Positions 1-8,590 are shown, numbered from the stretch's first letter. The stretch is 64,000 bases of DNA from Gemella haemolysans (GCF_901873445.1 NZ_CABFLN010000053.1:38783-102782); one strand, 5' to 3'. Notes: generated by a model from the letters alone, not told the origin. Numbers and translations: made by a program.

Positions 1-290
1 CTGCCGAACTTTCTCCAATTATCGCTGAAAAATGCAGTGATATACTTGAAAATTGGCGTTTATTACTTGCAGATGGTTTATTCGATAGAAATTTACCTGA
101 GGATATTTGCAATCCTGTTAGCGAATGGCTATTCACTAGTATACAAGGTGCATTGACTGCCAATAGAATACATAAAGACGAAGCATTCCTTTTCAATATA
201 AAATCTTCAATTAGATTTGTTTCTACCTCTTCTCCTGAAACACTTAGAGAGATTTTCTCTAGATCAGATGAAGATGAAGTTGTAGCATAA
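1..290 (+). CDS. C-terminal part of a probable TetR/AcrR-family transcriptional regulator (5' end outside window)
   Basis: An open frame runs from the window edge (first full codon at 3) to a TAA at 288-290, giving 95 residues with no start inside the window. The helical sequence, with W18, a 'LLLADGLFDRNLPED' stretch and a later 'SIQGALTANRIHKD', resembles the ligand-binding C-terminal half of TetR regulators. In those proteins a conserved 'W...L.dG...G.f' helix is followed by a '.leGal..ar...d' helix. The DNA-binding N-terminus is not visible, so the family call rests on this half only. It is followed directly by a strong terminator. It could be another helical regulator fold. Confidence 0.5.
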   Translation, partial: AELSPIIAEKCSDILENWRLLLADGLFDRNLPEDICNPVSEWLFTSIQGALTANRIHKDEAFLFNIKSSIRFVSTSSPETLREIFSRSDEDEVVA

Positions 291-296
291 TAATTA

Positions 297-340
297 CCCG
301 TTTTACTGAATATGTTATGTATTCAATAAAACGGGTTTAT
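297..340 (+). terminator. Intrinsic terminator after the TetR-like gene
   Basis: A 16-bp stem (297-312 with 320-335, one G:U-type mismatch) closes a 7-base loop and is followed by TTTAT. It starts 6 bases after the stop of the upstream gene and also lies just beyond the 3' end of the convergent haemoglobin gene, so it may serve both. Confidence 0.8.
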
Positions 341-352
341 ATTTTAAATAAT

Positions 353-712
353 TTAAATTGTATTTATCATTTGCATTGTCAATGAGTTTATTTTTTGACT
401 AAAGAATTTCTTTATAGCTGGGTCTAATTCTAATCTATCCAACGCTAACTCGAAATCTTCTAACCAGTATTTTGCTTCTTTTATTGATATTGGCAATTTC
501 ATATGTTTTCTTCTCAAATCAGGTGTTGCGAATACAGAATGACCTGGTTCTCCTAGAAATAATCTAAAAAATCTTTTTTGTTCTATTTTAATTTTATCAA
601 ATCCTTCAATAAATAAAAGATTAATTCTATCATCATTAGGTATAATATCATCATACATATACATAACTAACTGATCAATTTTTTCTTCTCCTATTTGGTC
701 ATATAAATTCAT
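353..712 (-). CDS. Truncated haemoglobin, group II (YjbI/GlbO-like)
   Basis: This 119-residue protein matches the 2-over-2 globin fold. It opens with 'LYDQIGEEKI', continues with 'FFRLFLGEPG', carries the proximal haem ligand in 'LRRKHMKLPI' (H70) and has a conserved Trp in 'AKYWLEDF'. Group II proteins bind haem and O2 or NO and are usually linked to oxidative or nitrosative stress. The frame extends four codons further upstream (to 724), but GGAGG lies inside that extension and only the second of two adjacent ATGs (at 712) has a workable 5-base spacing, so 712 is chosen. It is monocistronic. Family confident; physiological ligand not shown by sequence. Confidence 0.85.
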   Translation of the reverse strand: MNLYDQIGEEKIDQLVMYMYDDIIPNDDRINLLFIEGFDKIKIEQKRFFRLFLGEPGHSVFATPDLRRKHMKLPISIKEAKYWLEDFELALDRLELDPAIKKFFSQKINSLTMQMINTI

Positions 713-834
713 CATAACCTCCATAATTTGTACATATTTTTTTCACGTTTTGTCCTTATTTATATTAAACTACATATAGTATTATTTTGCAATTAAAATA
801 AACCAAAATTTCTTAAAAATTATCATTAGATAAT

Positions 835-871
835 TAAAGCGTAAAATAGGATAAACCTATTCTACGCTTTA
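835..871 (-). terminator. Hairpin after metK
   Basis: A 16-bp inverted repeat (835-850 with 856-871) with a 5-base loop lies 7 bases past the metK stop. The run of U on the minus strand is weak, while the plus-strand side is T-rich, so it may be bidirectional or act mainly as an mRNA 3' stabiliser. Confidence 0.6.
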
Positions 872-877
872 ATTTTA

Positions 878-2059
878 TTATTTTAATAATTTTCTAAATG
901 CTTCTATTTTGTCAGTTCTTTCCCAAGTAAACTCAACATCTTCTCGTCCAAAGTGACCGTATGCTGCTGTTTTCTTGAAGATTGGTTTTCTTAAGTCTAA
1001 AGTTTCGATGATCCCGTTTGGTGTTAAACGGAATTCTTCTTTGATTGTTTTAACAATTTCACCCTCGTCAACTTTTGATGTTCCAAATGTCTCTACAAAA
1101 ATCGATACTGGATGAGCCACTCCAATTGCGTAAGCTAATTGAACTTCTGCTTTATCACAGATTCCACTAGCAACGATATTTTTAGCGATATATCTAGCCA
1201 TATATGCTCCTGATCTATCTACTTTAGTCGCATCTTTTCCACTGAATGCACCCCCACCGTGACGTGAGAATCCACCATATGTATCTACGATAATTTTACG
1301 TCCTGTAAGCCCGGCATCTCCAACTGGTCCACCGATTACGAATCTTCCTGTTGGATTAATGAAGTACTTAGTATTTTCATCTAATAGGTCTTTATCTAAA
1401 CATGGTTCGATTACGTATTTTTTAATATCCGCATGAATTTGTTCTTGACTTACATCTGCATCATGTTGAGTTGAAACTACGATTGTATCGATTCTATTTA
1501 CTTTATGATTCACATCATATTCGATTGTCACTTGCACTTTTCCGTCTGGACCTAAGTATGTAAGAGTACCATTTTTTCTAACTTCTGCTAATTGTTTTGA
1601 AAGTTTTTGACTTAGGTAAATTGGTAGTGGCATAAATGTTGGTGTTTCGTTAGTTGCAAATCCAAACATAAGACCTTGGTCTCCAGCACCTACTTCATTC
1701 TCTTCTTTTTGTTGTTTTGTTTCTAATGAGTTATCCACTCCTAAAGCGATGTCTGGAGATTGTTTATCTAAACCTACAAGAACTGAAATATGATCTCCTG
1801 AATATCCTTTGTTAGGATCGTTATATCCAATTTCATTAATTGTATTACGTACGATTTGTTGGAAGTCTACATTTGCTGTTGTTGAAACTTCTCCTACTAA
1901 TACTGCTAATCCTGTGTTTACACATGTCTCACAAGCTACACGTCCGTATGGATCTTGTTCTAAAATCGCATCTAAAATCGCATCTGACACTTGGTCAGCG
2001 ATTTTATCTGGGTGTCCTTCTGTAACTGATTCTGATGTAAATAAATATGTTTTGCTCAT
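878..2059 (-). CDS. metK: S-adenosylmethionine synthetase
   Basis: The enzyme makes S-adenosylmethionine from ATP and methionine in the cytosol. The 393-residue length is normal. The family signatures are present: '[12 protein letters not shown]' (residues 8-19, containing the ATP/phosphate-binding His16), 'GAGDQG' and the glycine-rich 'GGGAFSGKD' loop. The start ATG is preceded by AGGAG at suitable spacing. The gene stands alone behind a SAM-I riboswitch and terminator, so its product feeds back on its own transcription. Immediate neighbours are unrelated. Identification is very secure. Confidence 0.98.
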   Translation of the reverse strand: MSKTYLFTSESVTEGHPDKIADQVSDAILDAILEQDPYGRVACETCVNTGLAVLVGEVSTTANVDFQQIVRNTINEIGYNDPNKGYSGDHISVLVGLDKQSPDIALGVDNSLETKQQKEENEVGAGDQGLMFGFATNETPTFMPLPIYLSQKLSKQLAEVRKNGTLTYLGPDGKVQVTIEYDVNHKVNRIDTIVVSTQHDADVSQEQIHADIKKYVIEPCLDKDLLDENTKYFINPTGRFVIGGPVGDAGLTGRKIIVDTYGGFSRHGGGAFSGKDATKVDRSGAYMARYIAKNIVASGICDKAEVQLAYAIGVAHPVSIFVETFGTSKVDEGEIVKTIKEEFRLTPNGIIETLDLRKPIFKKTAAYGHFGREDVEFTWERTDKIEAFRKLLK

Positions 2060-2140
2060 TTTTTTCTCCTAAAATATTTTTGTCTGATATTAATACAAAT
2101 CTTTCTAAGTTCTTAATATCTTTAAATTAAAATTAAAATT

Positions 2141-2170
2141 AAAAGACCTTATCTTATAGACAAGGTCTTT
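2141..2170 (-). terminator. Intrinsic terminator of the metK SAM-I riboswitch
   Basis: A 9-bp stem (2142-2150 with 2162-2170) followed on the minus strand by a U-rich tract lies between the aptamer and metK. Its 5' arm lies just downstream of the aptamer P1 3' strand, the usual arrangement for SAM-promoted termination. Confidence 0.9.
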
Positions 2171-2178
2171 ATGTATAC

Positions 2179-2277
2179 CTCATCGTTCAAAGTAAACTTT
2201 GCTAAGGAAAGCACCTTAATCAATTGATTAGGTTGCTGGAGTTCATCGGGCCTTATCCCTCACTCACTCTTGATAAG
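2179..2277 (-). promoter_or_regulatory. SAM-I (S-box) riboswitch aptamer controlling metK
   Basis: On the minus strand the S-box core is readable in order: CTTATCAAGAG at the 5' side of P1, then GAGGGA, GGCCCGATGA, CAGCAACC and GGTGCT, closing with GATGAG. The P1 strands (2272-2277 with 2179-2184) pair over six bases. With the downstream terminator this is a transcription OFF switch: bound S-adenosylmethionine should stabilise P1 and allow termination before metK. S-box control of metK is typical of Bacillales-type genomes and not of streptococci. Confidence 0.95.
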
Positions 2278-2306
2278 TATTTATATTTCTTTTATCAGCA
2301 TATTCG

Positions 2307-2335
2307 ATTTTAATATACTTTCTATCATTTGTCAA
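2307..2335 (-). promoter_or_regulatory. Promoter of the metK riboswitch transcript
   Basis: Minus strand: TTGACA (2335-2330), 17-base spacer, TAAAAT (2312-2307). It places the transcript start about 25 bases before the SAM-I aptamer. Confidence 0.7.
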
Positions 2336-2351
2336 ATGATAAAGTATAAAA

Positions 2352-2420
2352 TTAATATTCTATATTGTATTTACTTCTTTCTTGAAGGATTTTTTCCTTT
2401 AATTTCTCCGTTTCCTCTAT
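2352..2420 (-). pseudogene. Decayed fragment duplicating the 3' end of the YdbS-like gene at 2986-3477
   Basis: Read on the minus strand, the last codons give '...EETEKLKEKILQERSKYNIEY' then TAA. The intact neighbour ends '...EEAEKLKKKILKERSKYNIEY'. Nucleotide identity over about 66 bases up to and including the stop is roughly 80%. Upstream of about 2420 the similarity stops and an in-frame stop follows, so there is no gene here. It is a relic of a tandem duplication or of a larger ancestral PH-domain gene cluster. Confidence 0.75.
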
Positions 2421-2469
2421 TGAAATCGGTATGAATCGTCTTACCGACTTGAATTTTTTCCTTTTCACA

Positions 2470-2740
2470 CTTAACACACAGAAGAAATACTGGAATTATT
2501 ACTCCATTATCCCTCTTCTATGATATAATTAACTTGTCGTTGATAACAAATCAAATCCTGCGATAGTAGGAGGTGATATTATACTTTTATGGAAATACTT
2601 ACTCAAATAGTGCTTAACGTTACGGGGCTGATTCAAAAGTACTAGATTTTAAAAATAATTTACATGAAAACTCATAGACGCAGTGGTTTATTGATATCTA
2701 AATTCGCTTTATAAAAGCTCTTTAGATACCTAATAAACTG
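2470..2740. other. Non-coding stretch with a strong SD but only a tiny reading frame
   Basis: No convincing gene is present. On the plus strand a TATAAT-like box (2523-2528) and a perfect AGGAGGTGAT (2569-2578) precede ATG 2589, which opens only 18 codons before TAG at 2643-2645. That arrangement resembles type I toxin or other small-peptide genes whose 3' half has been replaced. The following GGGGCTGATTC segment resembles the start of the repeat hairpin further downstream. Treat it as a possible remnant only. Confidence 0.3.
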
Positions 2741-2742
2741 TG
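2681..2742. repeat. Imperfect inverted repeat, about 27 bp arms
   Basis: The arms 2681-2708 (starting GCAGTGGTTTATT) and 2716-2742 (ending AATAAACTGTGC) are imperfect reverse complements around a short spacer. It lies between genes and directly abuts a second stem-loop. It could be part of a small palindromic or MITE-like element. Confidence 0.55.
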
Positions 2743-2744
2743 CG

Positions 2745-2798
2745 GGGGTGACTCGACAAAATCGATTTCTCCGAAATCACGATTTTTGAGTCACTCCC
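2745..2798. repeat. Stem-loop repeat, also found near 35.7 kb and (weaker) 53.8 kb
   Basis: GGGTGACTCGACAAAATCG and CGATTTTTGAGTCACTCCC pair around a short loop. Nearly the same hairpin lies at 35729-35792 behind rae1, and a diverged relative lies at 53782-53830. It is probably a dispersed terminator-like palindrome. Confidence 0.6.
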
Positions 2799-2861
2799 AA
2801 ATGGCTTGACGAAAAGCACTCTAATATACAACGATAAGCCTTATTATGTTTCTTCATAATA

Positions 2862-2895
2862 AAAACACTAGCATTGTAACGGGTGCTAGTGTTTT
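2862..2895. terminator. Terminator after the PH-domain operon (possibly bidirectional)
   Basis: A perfect 12-bp stem (2862-2873 with 2884-2895) has a 10-base loop. The plus-strand side is followed by ACTTTTATGTTTTT. It is the first strong hairpin downstream of the stop of the gene at 2986-3477; a smaller hairpin (2840-2862) abuts it. Confidence 0.6.
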
Positions 2896-2985
2896 ACTTT
2901 TATGTTTTTACTTACTCTTTATAACTATATTCTAAACTAATATCAGTTAATTGTCAAATAAAACTCCTGAAAAGATATAGTAAAA

Positions 2986-3477
2986 TTAATATTCAATATT
3001 ATACTTACTTCTCTCTTTGAGAATTTTTTTCTTTAACTTCTCCGCTTCTTCAATAGGCAGACAATCAATCGATAATTTACTATATATTCCCGTTACTTGT
3101 ATATTAGCTAATTTAAACTTATTTAAAACTGGACCTGTATGTATCGTAACATCTTGAATCGTATTATACGGCAAAGTTTTTTTACTCTTGAAAAATACTC
3201 CTTCAACTTCCGACACACCCATCTGGTCTACTTCATAGGAATAATTTCTAATTACTAAAGGAGGAACAGTTAAAGCAACTATAGCGTATATTGTTAATAT
3301 CACTAATATACCTAGGCCTAAAAATGTATAATTTATTTCAGTTTTAAAATAATCATATACACTTTTACCAATAACTGGTGACAAGAAAACTAGAGCATAT
3401 ATCCCAAAATGTATTCTCACATATTGTATGGATCTTTGTGGTAAATTACTCGATTTTTTTTCAAATATTCTATTCAT
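2986..3477 (-). CDS. Bacterial PH-domain membrane protein, YdbS type
   Basis: The protein has 163 residues. Two membrane segments (about residues 24-42 and 48-70) are followed by a bPH2 domain with the recognisable 'LPYNTIQDVTIHTGPVLNKF' stretch. In Bacillus the YdbS/YdbT pair is a membrane complex, and its homologues have been linked to resistance to an antimicrobial. It is last in a three-gene operon and overlaps the YdbT-like gene by 8 bases, suggesting translational coupling. A decayed copy of its final ~23 codons lies about 0.6 kb downstream. Biochemical function is unknown. Confidence 0.8.
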   Translation of the reverse strand: MNRIFEKKSSNLPQRSIQYVRIHFGIYALVFLSPVIGKSVYDYFKTEINYTFLGLGILVILTIYAIVALTVPPLVIRNYSYEVDQMGVSEVEGVFFKSKKTLPYNTIQDVTIHTGPVLNKFKLANIQVTGIYSKLSIDCLPIEEAEKLKKKILKERSKYNIEY

Positions 3478-4975
3478 AATCTACCTCCGAAATTATAAAA
3501 TCTCTTTCTAATTTTTCTTTATATTCTTTATCATAATATTTCAACTTAATATCTGAGTTTACTCCAATAGAATTTATTGATAAATGAGCAAGATTTCTTT
3601 TATTCATAAAATAGTTTGTTCTACTATTTATAGTTCCTACTTTTTTCACCTTAATAAATTCTGTTATTATTGTGAATTGTCTCATAAACGTATTTTTAAA
3701 GAAATGTTTATCGTAAGAAAGCTCATTATATTTCAACATATAGTTTTTCACTAAAATACTATATGAAACTAAGACAATATAAAAGACAATCGAACTTAAA
3801 ACCTTATACTCAAACATCAAATCAATATTAGCAAAATATAAAATCGCACAGACTATTATCGGTAAAAAACTACAATTAAACAAACTCCAACGATACATTG
3901 CAAGCCTTGCTCTTCGTTGTATTTTTTCACTCTCTAAATTATCATAATGTTCTAAATCTATTCCTAGATTATTTTTTACAAAATTCTGCGCAAAATCTTT
4001 TTTGACTAAAGGTAAGACATCTATTGTAGATTTTTGCTCACTTAAATCTTCTGATACGTTATTAGTCAAGGTTTCAACAGATAACTTCGCTAGTCCAAAG
4101 AATCTATAACGTAACGGATATAACAATTTTACACTTTGAATTCTATCAATATCAATGACTAATGATTTTTTAGTTAATAATCCATATTTACACAGTAAAT
4201 TATGATCTTTTGTCGTAAGGATAAAGTTATAATATTTTACAATCGTATGAATAATTGACGCAATTACTACTAAAATCATAAAAATCCCAATTATTATAAA
4301 TATGGCTGTTATATTCCCCGCGACTGACTTAGCATTTTTTTGAAGAAGTTCATCAAAATAAGCTTCATTATCGAAAAGATATTTGAATACATCACGAATC
4401 TTACCATTTAATGCTAATATTAACCCTAAAGCTGCAAAGAATCTAACCCTAAGCAGCCCATAAAATGCAAGATCTTTAACAGATAATCTTAATATTTCTT
4501 TTTGAGACTCCTGCACTTTTTCTTCTTGATCTGAAGCTATATCTTCAGATGCATCTTGTTTTAATTCTCTTAGTATATCAATTAAGTTTAATGCGACTTC
4601 CTTCTTCAGAGGTTTTATCCTAATTTTACCTCCAACAAGATTAATATCTACAGAAAGTAGATTAAATACTTGGTACAATACGTTAGAACTCATATCTATC
4701 GACTGAATATTCTCAAGATTTATATTTTTTGCTTCTTTATTTATTATTCCTTTTGTATAAATTAGGGCTCCATTGCACACTTCATAACTTTTTAGAAAAT
4801 AATCAAATATACCTATTACTATTAGTAAAAGAAATCCTACTAAAACTAGTAAATAATATTTCCAATTTTGCTCTTTTAATGCCAGCACCATAAAAATACC
4901 AAACAATCTAAATCCAGTAATTACAGAATCCATAATAACCATAGGATGTACTCGACTTTTTTTAATATTATTCAT
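3470..4975 (-). CDS. Large PH-domain membrane protein, YdbT type
   Basis: The protein has 501 residues, close to B. subtilis YdbT. N-terminal membrane segments (about 15-60) lead to a first PH-like domain containing 'INLENIQSIDMSSNVLYQ'. A middle pair of membrane segments leads to a second PH-like domain ('LVIDIDRIQSVKLLYPLRYR'). Further helices (about 365-410) precede a third partial domain. The repeat of membrane pair plus PH domain is the family architecture. It overlaps both neighbours by 8 bases, so the three genes are likely translated together and form one complex. Substrate or role is not evident. Confidence 0.8.
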   Translation of the reverse strand: MNNIKKSRVHPMVIMDSVITGFRLFGIFMVLALKEQNWKYYLLVLVGFLLLIVIGIFDYFLKSYEVCNGALIYTKGIINKEAKNINLENIQSIDMSSNVLYQVFNLLSVDINLVGGKIRIKPLKKEVALNLIDILRELKQDASEDIASDQEEKVQESQKEILRLSVKDLAFYGLLRVRFFAALGLILALNGKIRDVFKYLFDNEAYFDELLQKNAKSVAGNITAIFIIIGIFMILVVIASIIHTIVKYYNFILTTKDHNLLCKYGLLTKKSLVIDIDRIQSVKLLYPLRYRFFGLAKLSVETLTNNVSEDLSEQKSTIDVLPLVKKDFAQNFVKNNLGIDLEHYDNLESEKIQRRARLAMYRWSLFNCSFLPIIVCAILYFANIDLMFEYKVLSSIVFYIVLVSYSILVKNYMLKYNELSYDKHFFKNTFMRQFTIITEFIKVKKVGTINSRTNYFMNKRNLAHLSINSIGVNSDIKLKYYDKEYKEKLERDFIISEVDYE

Positions 4976-5465
4976 CTTTATACCTCCTATAGTTAAGATT
5001 ATTTTCTAGTATTGTTAACAGCAGTTTTTCTAACTGTTCTACATCCTTTCTAGAAACATAGAATCCTAATTTTTCCGAACCAGTGTTTATACTAATCTTG
5101 TAAATATTGAACTTTTTCGATATTACATTTTGTTTAATTGTGTAATCTAGTATATTTCTAAGTGGGGCTACTTTCTCCAACTTAAAGAATGTATATATTA
5201 GTGTTGATGCTAGTTTAAAATATTCATCTGTTATTTCAAAAAATGTATTGTACTCATATTTATCTCTTAGCATTACAACTATGACATGATTTAAAAATAC
5301 TAATCCTAATATTATCCATAAGATAATATACAAGTCTACACCAAAAACTTCTTCAAAACCAGTAAATTTAAAAATTGCAGAAGCCACAGCAACACACGTT
5401 AAACTTATCGCCCAAATATTAAAGAATATATAATCAACATACAATCTTCCTATATACTTTCTCAC
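4968..5465 (-). CDS. PH-domain membrane protein, first gene of the YdbS/YdbT-like operon
   Basis: The protein has 165 residues. Two hydrophobic segments (about 13-33 and 45-65) are followed by a PH-like domain with 'KLEKVAPLRNILDYTIKQNV', equivalent to the 'PYNTIQDV' region of its operon partner. It overlaps the next gene by 8 bases. Bacillus has only one YdbS beside YdbT, so this operon carries an additional, diverged small subunit. Function is unknown. Confidence 0.7.
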   Translation of the reverse strand: MRKYIGRLYVDYIFFNIWAISLTCVAVASAIFKFTGFEEVFGVDLYIILWIILGLVFLNHVIVVMLRDKYEYNTFFEITDEYFKLASTLIYTFFKLEKVAPLRNILDYTIKQNVISKKFNIYKISINTGSEKLGFYVSRKDVEQLEKLLLTILENNLNYRRYKDE

Positions 5466-5484
5466 AAAATCCCTCCCTTTTTTA

Positions 5485-6114
5485 TTAACAACCTATAAGA
5501 TTTAGATTTCGTTCACGTTCAATTGTAGTCTCATCTCCATGCCCTGGATAAACTATTTTCGCACCATCAAGCTTGAATAATACATTTCCTAATGAATTTT
5601 TCAAGGCATCATAATCTGATCCGTATAAATCATAACGACCAAAACCGCTTCTAAATAATGCATCTCCTACAACTATAAATTTTCCAAAGTCGAATGATAC
5701 TCCACCTGGTGAATGCCCCGGGGTTGGTAGAACTGTAAAACTTAAACCGGCAATTTCGTATTTTTTATTTTCTTCAAACTCAAATTCTGCTGGATCAGTC
5801 ATTGGTGGTCTTCTTAAACGGAACAAAGTTGATCCATTAAAATCTGGATTTTGTAACCAGTCACGTTCATGTCCCGAAATATATACAGGCACTCCGTAAT
5901 GTTTTCTACACTCATCTAATGACATAATATGATCAAAATGAGCATGAGTTAATAATATTGCTTCGATTTTCACATTTAATTCATCTACCGCCTTTTGAAT
6001 TCTATCGAAACCTTCCCCTGGATCTACAATAACTCCGCGCCCATCTTTATAAACTATATAACAGTTTTCATCTACCATATCCATTACTATTCTTCTAATT
6101 TCTGCTTTTGTCAT
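5485..6114 (-). CDS. MBL-fold metallohydrolase, YqgX/glyoxalase II-like
   Basis: This 209-residue protein has the metallo-beta-lactamase-fold zinc ligands in order: THAHFDH (H57, H59, D61, H62), H134 in 'TPGHSPGG', D151 in 'VVGDALF' and H192 in 'YPGHGDET'. The short YqgX-type proteins are related to hydroxyacylglutathione hydrolase and to bacillithiol or persulfide hydrolases; the exact thioester substrate cannot be read from sequence. It starts 19 bases upstream of the PH operon and may be co-transcribed with it. No special regulation is visible. Confidence 0.85.
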   Translation of the reverse strand: MTKAEIRRIVMDMVDENCYIVYKDGRGVIVDPGEGFDRIQKAVDELNVKIEAILLTHAHFDHIMSLDECRKHYGVPVYISGHERDWLQNPDFNGSTLFRLRRPPMTDPAEFEFEENKKYEIAGLSFTVLPTPGHSPGGVSFDFGKFIVVGDALFRSGFGRYDLYGSDYDALKNSLGNVLFKLDGAKIVYPGHGDETTIERERNLNLIGC

Positions 6115-6225
6115 TTTCTCAAAACCTTTCCATAATTATTGTTATCTTTATTTTATCCTATTATTATGTTATTAACAAGTCTTGGTTAGTAGTTTTTTTA
6201 CTTTACTTATATAACCTCTCTTCTC

Positions 6226-6254
6226 TTGACCTTATTTAATATTTTTTTTATACT
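6226..6254 (+). promoter_or_regulatory. Sigma-A promoter of the MFS gene
   Basis: TTGACC (6226-6231), a 17-base spacer and TATACT (6249-6254) lie about 90 bases upstream of the start codon. Confidence 0.7.
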
Positions 6255-6345
6255 TGAATAGTATGGTTTTCATAAGAAACTTAGTTTTTTCCTAACTTTT
6301 TCATGAAAAGTCGGGTTTAAATATCTAAGAAAAGGAGATACAAAA

Positions 6346-7494
6346 ATGAAATTAAATTCATTCGCTAAGTTTTCATTACTTAGTATTTCAATATTATTAA
6401 TGTCACACCTTGCTATTTCTCCAGTAATTCCAAATCTATATAATTTTTATCATACTAATAACCCAAACATAGGTCTGGCTTCTGTAGAGAGTTTAGCAAC
6501 AATACCAGCTATGATGATTACAATTTTCGTTCTTCTTAGCAATGGTGTTATTAAATTAATCGGAAAGAAAAACACAGTTCTTCTTGGGCTTATACTTATC
6601 TTTATCTTTGGTATAGTACCAGCCTTTACAACTAACTTCAAAGTTGTCTTAATCAGTAGATTACTTCTTGGTGCTGGTATCGGATTATTCAACTCACTTT
6701 CAATCAGTATGATTAGTGATTTCTTTGATGAAGAACACCGTGGTACTATGATCGGATTAAGAACTGCATTTTTAAATGTAGGTAAAGCTTTAACTACCTT
6801 TATTTCAGGATACTTATTAATCTACGGTATTCAATATACATTTTTAGTTTATGCTTTAGCACTTCCTATATTTATAATATTCCTATTATTCGTACCTAAT
6901 GCTGAAAATGTAAATAATAAAAAAGTAAGTATTAAGTTTCATAAAGAAACTATCGTTCTAACTCTTCTAACATTTCTAGTAGGAATTTCTTACATGGGAG
7001 CAACTATTAAAATCCCTACACTACTAGCAGAAAAATATCATTATCAACCAGATATAGCTAGAAATCTACTTACAATCTTAGCTTTAAGTGGTATACTTTC
7101 TGGAGTTATCTTTGGTATTCTAGTTAAAAGATTTAAAAATCTAACTTTACCAATTATGTTAAGTTTCATGACTGTTGGAAGTGTATTATTTACTTTAACA
7201 AATAATATTATTATCTTCTACATCTCAGCTATTTTTATTGGAATAAGCTTCGTAGGAACTATGTCATTTAACTTCTTCTATATTTCAAACAAGTTAGATA
7301 ATAAATTTATCAACTTTGCAACAAGTGTAATTTTAGTTGGTGGAAATATTGGTGTTATCCTTACTCCTGTAGTGCTGACAAAAATACCGGAAGCCCTACA
7401 CTTAGAAAAATATACAACACCATTTTTCATTACTACTGCTTTAATGCTAATTTCTACATTAGTTAGTTATACAGTATTAAGAAATAAAAAATAA
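6346..7494 (+). CDS. Major facilitator superfamily efflux transporter
   Basis: The protein has 382 residues with twelve predicted membrane segments, and an MFS loop 2-3 motif is recognisable around 'GVIKLIGKKNTVLLG'. The N-terminal half includes 'RLLLGAGIGLFNSLSISMISD', typical of drug-efflux MFS proteins of the YdhP/AraJ-like group. AAAAGGAGA precedes the ATG. It is monocistronic with its own promoter and a shared bidirectional terminator. The substrate cannot be inferred. Confidence 0.8.
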   Translation: MKLNSFAKFSLLSISILLMSHLAISPVIPNLYNFYHTNNPNIGLASVESLATIPAMMITIFVLLSNGVIKLIGKKNTVLLGLILIFIFGIVPAFTTNFKVVLISRLLLGAGIGLFNSLSISMISDFFDEEHRGTMIGLRTAFLNVGKALTTFISGYLLIYGIQYTFLVYALALPIFIIFLLFVPNAENVNNKKVSIKFHKETIVLTLLTFLVGISYMGATIKIPTLLAEKYHYQPDIARNLLTILALSGILSGVIFGILVKRFKNLTLPIMLSFMTVGSVLFTLTNNIIIFYISAIFIGISFVGTMSFNFFYISNKLDNKFINFATSVILVGGNIGVILTPVVLTKIPEALHLEKYTTPFFITTALMLISTLVSYTVLRNKK

Positions 7495-7538
7495 AAGGAG
7501 AACATCTTTGATACTAATATCTTAGATGTTCTCCTTTT
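7493..7538. terminator. Bidirectional terminator between the MFS and sortase genes
   Basis: A perfect 15-bp stem (7493-7507 with 7524-7538) has A-runs on the left and T-runs on the right, so either strand yields a hairpin plus U tract. It lies between two convergent stop codons. Confidence 0.9.
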
Positions 7539-7540
7539 TA

Positions 7541-8386
7541 TTAACTATTAAACAGCTCTTTATTTTTCTCTAAAAATTCTTTTAATTCATTATCTGGTAC
7601 TTGTCTTGCTAACACTAGTGTTCGTAATGCAACATCGTCTATTCTACAAGTACAGAAAACAGTCATATTATCCTCTCCAGAAATTTTACTATTTTCTAGC
7701 CAATTTCTAGCACCTTCTTTAAACAGCTTAATAAATTCTCCTTTTTTATCTGAAGTAGTAGGAATTTGATATAAATTCGTAAATTCATTTACAACTTTCA
7801 CACCAGTTACTTCATAATAATACTTTCTTTCAGGAGTTTCCATAACAATAACTCTATGACTATCAAAATAATCTTTTTTTGCAAACCAGTTCATATTATT
7901 AAACACTCTAGTGTCTAAAGTAATTTTCTTTTCTTCAATTCCAGCTCTTGCATGTCCGAAAACCCATTTAACATCACTCTTAGTTAAATCAGGTTGATTC
8001 TCATAATCCATGAAAACTGCTCCTAAAAGAGGTGCTGGTTTGTTATTCAAATCATATTCCAGATATTTTGAATTATTAGTTGTTTGCAACATCGGTTCTT
8101 TTAAAGAATCTTTCCCATCACCTAGTACATACATATAACCGATAACCTCTCTATTTATCGCCTTCAACTCATTAAATTTTTTTTCTAAGTATTCTTTCTC
8201 CGCTTTATCTACAACATATTTTTCTTCTTGTTTTACATTTTCTTTTTTCTCAACTTGAGTATAAAATTCACTTGAACCTATATTCGAATTAAAGTATGAG
8301 TAAGCTCCAAATGAACCACCAATTAAAATTATAACTAGTAGTAGATATTTTACTATATTTCTGAATATTGATTTACTATTTTTCAT
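7541..8386 (-). CDS. Class B sortase
   Basis: A membrane-anchored transpeptidase of 281 residues. An N-terminal membrane helix (about 13-31) precedes the sortase fold. Catalytic His145 lies in 'VFGHARAG', Cys247 in 'TVFCTCRID', and Arg255 eight residues later. 'EPMLQTTNNSKYLEYD' and 'GAVFMDYEN' are class B hallmarks. SrtB enzymes usually anchor NPQTN-type haem proteins or build pili, but no such substrate gene lies nearby. The LPKTG nuclease in this window is more likely a class A substrate. Monocistronic. Confidence 0.88.
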   Translation of the reverse strand: MKNSKSIFRNIVKYLLLVIILIGGSFGAYSYFNSNIGSSEFYTQVEKKENVKQEEKYVVDKAEKEYLEKKFNELKAINREVIGYMYVLGDGKDSLKEPMLQTTNNSKYLEYDLNNKPAPLLGAVFMDYENQPDLTKSDVKWVFGHARAGIEEKKITLDTRVFNNMNWFAKKDYFDSHRVIVMETPERKYYYEVTGVKVVNEFTNLYQIPTTSDKKGEFIKLFKEGARNWLENSKISGEDNMTVFCTCRIDDVALRTLVLARQVPDNELKEFLEKNKELFNS

Positions 8387-8550
8387 TAAGTCTTTCCTTT
8401 CTATAAATTATCTCTTTTTGTCTAAATCACAAATTAGATTATATCATATTTACATAAATTTCTTCAAAAGACTATATTGCTAGTTTGAAAATTAATTTTG
8501 ATTTATGTATTATTTAATTTTCATCTAGAATTATTCTTTTAGCATTCAAA

Positions 8551-8590
8551 AAAAGAGTGATTTAAAATCAGTTGATATTTTAAATCACCC
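8551..8590 (-). terminator. Terminator after the pyruvate-kinase-like gene
   Basis: A stem of about 13 bp (GAGTGATTTAAAAT with ATTTTAAATCACCC) around a short loop is followed on the minus strand by TCTTTTTTT. It lies 24 bases past the stop codon. Confidence 0.85.

Noticed and set aside
1809..2072. Open frame antisense to metK
   Set aside because: It lies wholly opposite the conserved metK coding sequence, with no SD and no recognisable protein.
2470..2540. Alternative minus-strand frame giving a plausible-looking basic peptide (VIIPVFLLCVKCEKEK...)
   Set aside because: No start codon with an SD and a stop immediately upstream; the overlapping bases are better explained as the PH-gene relic.
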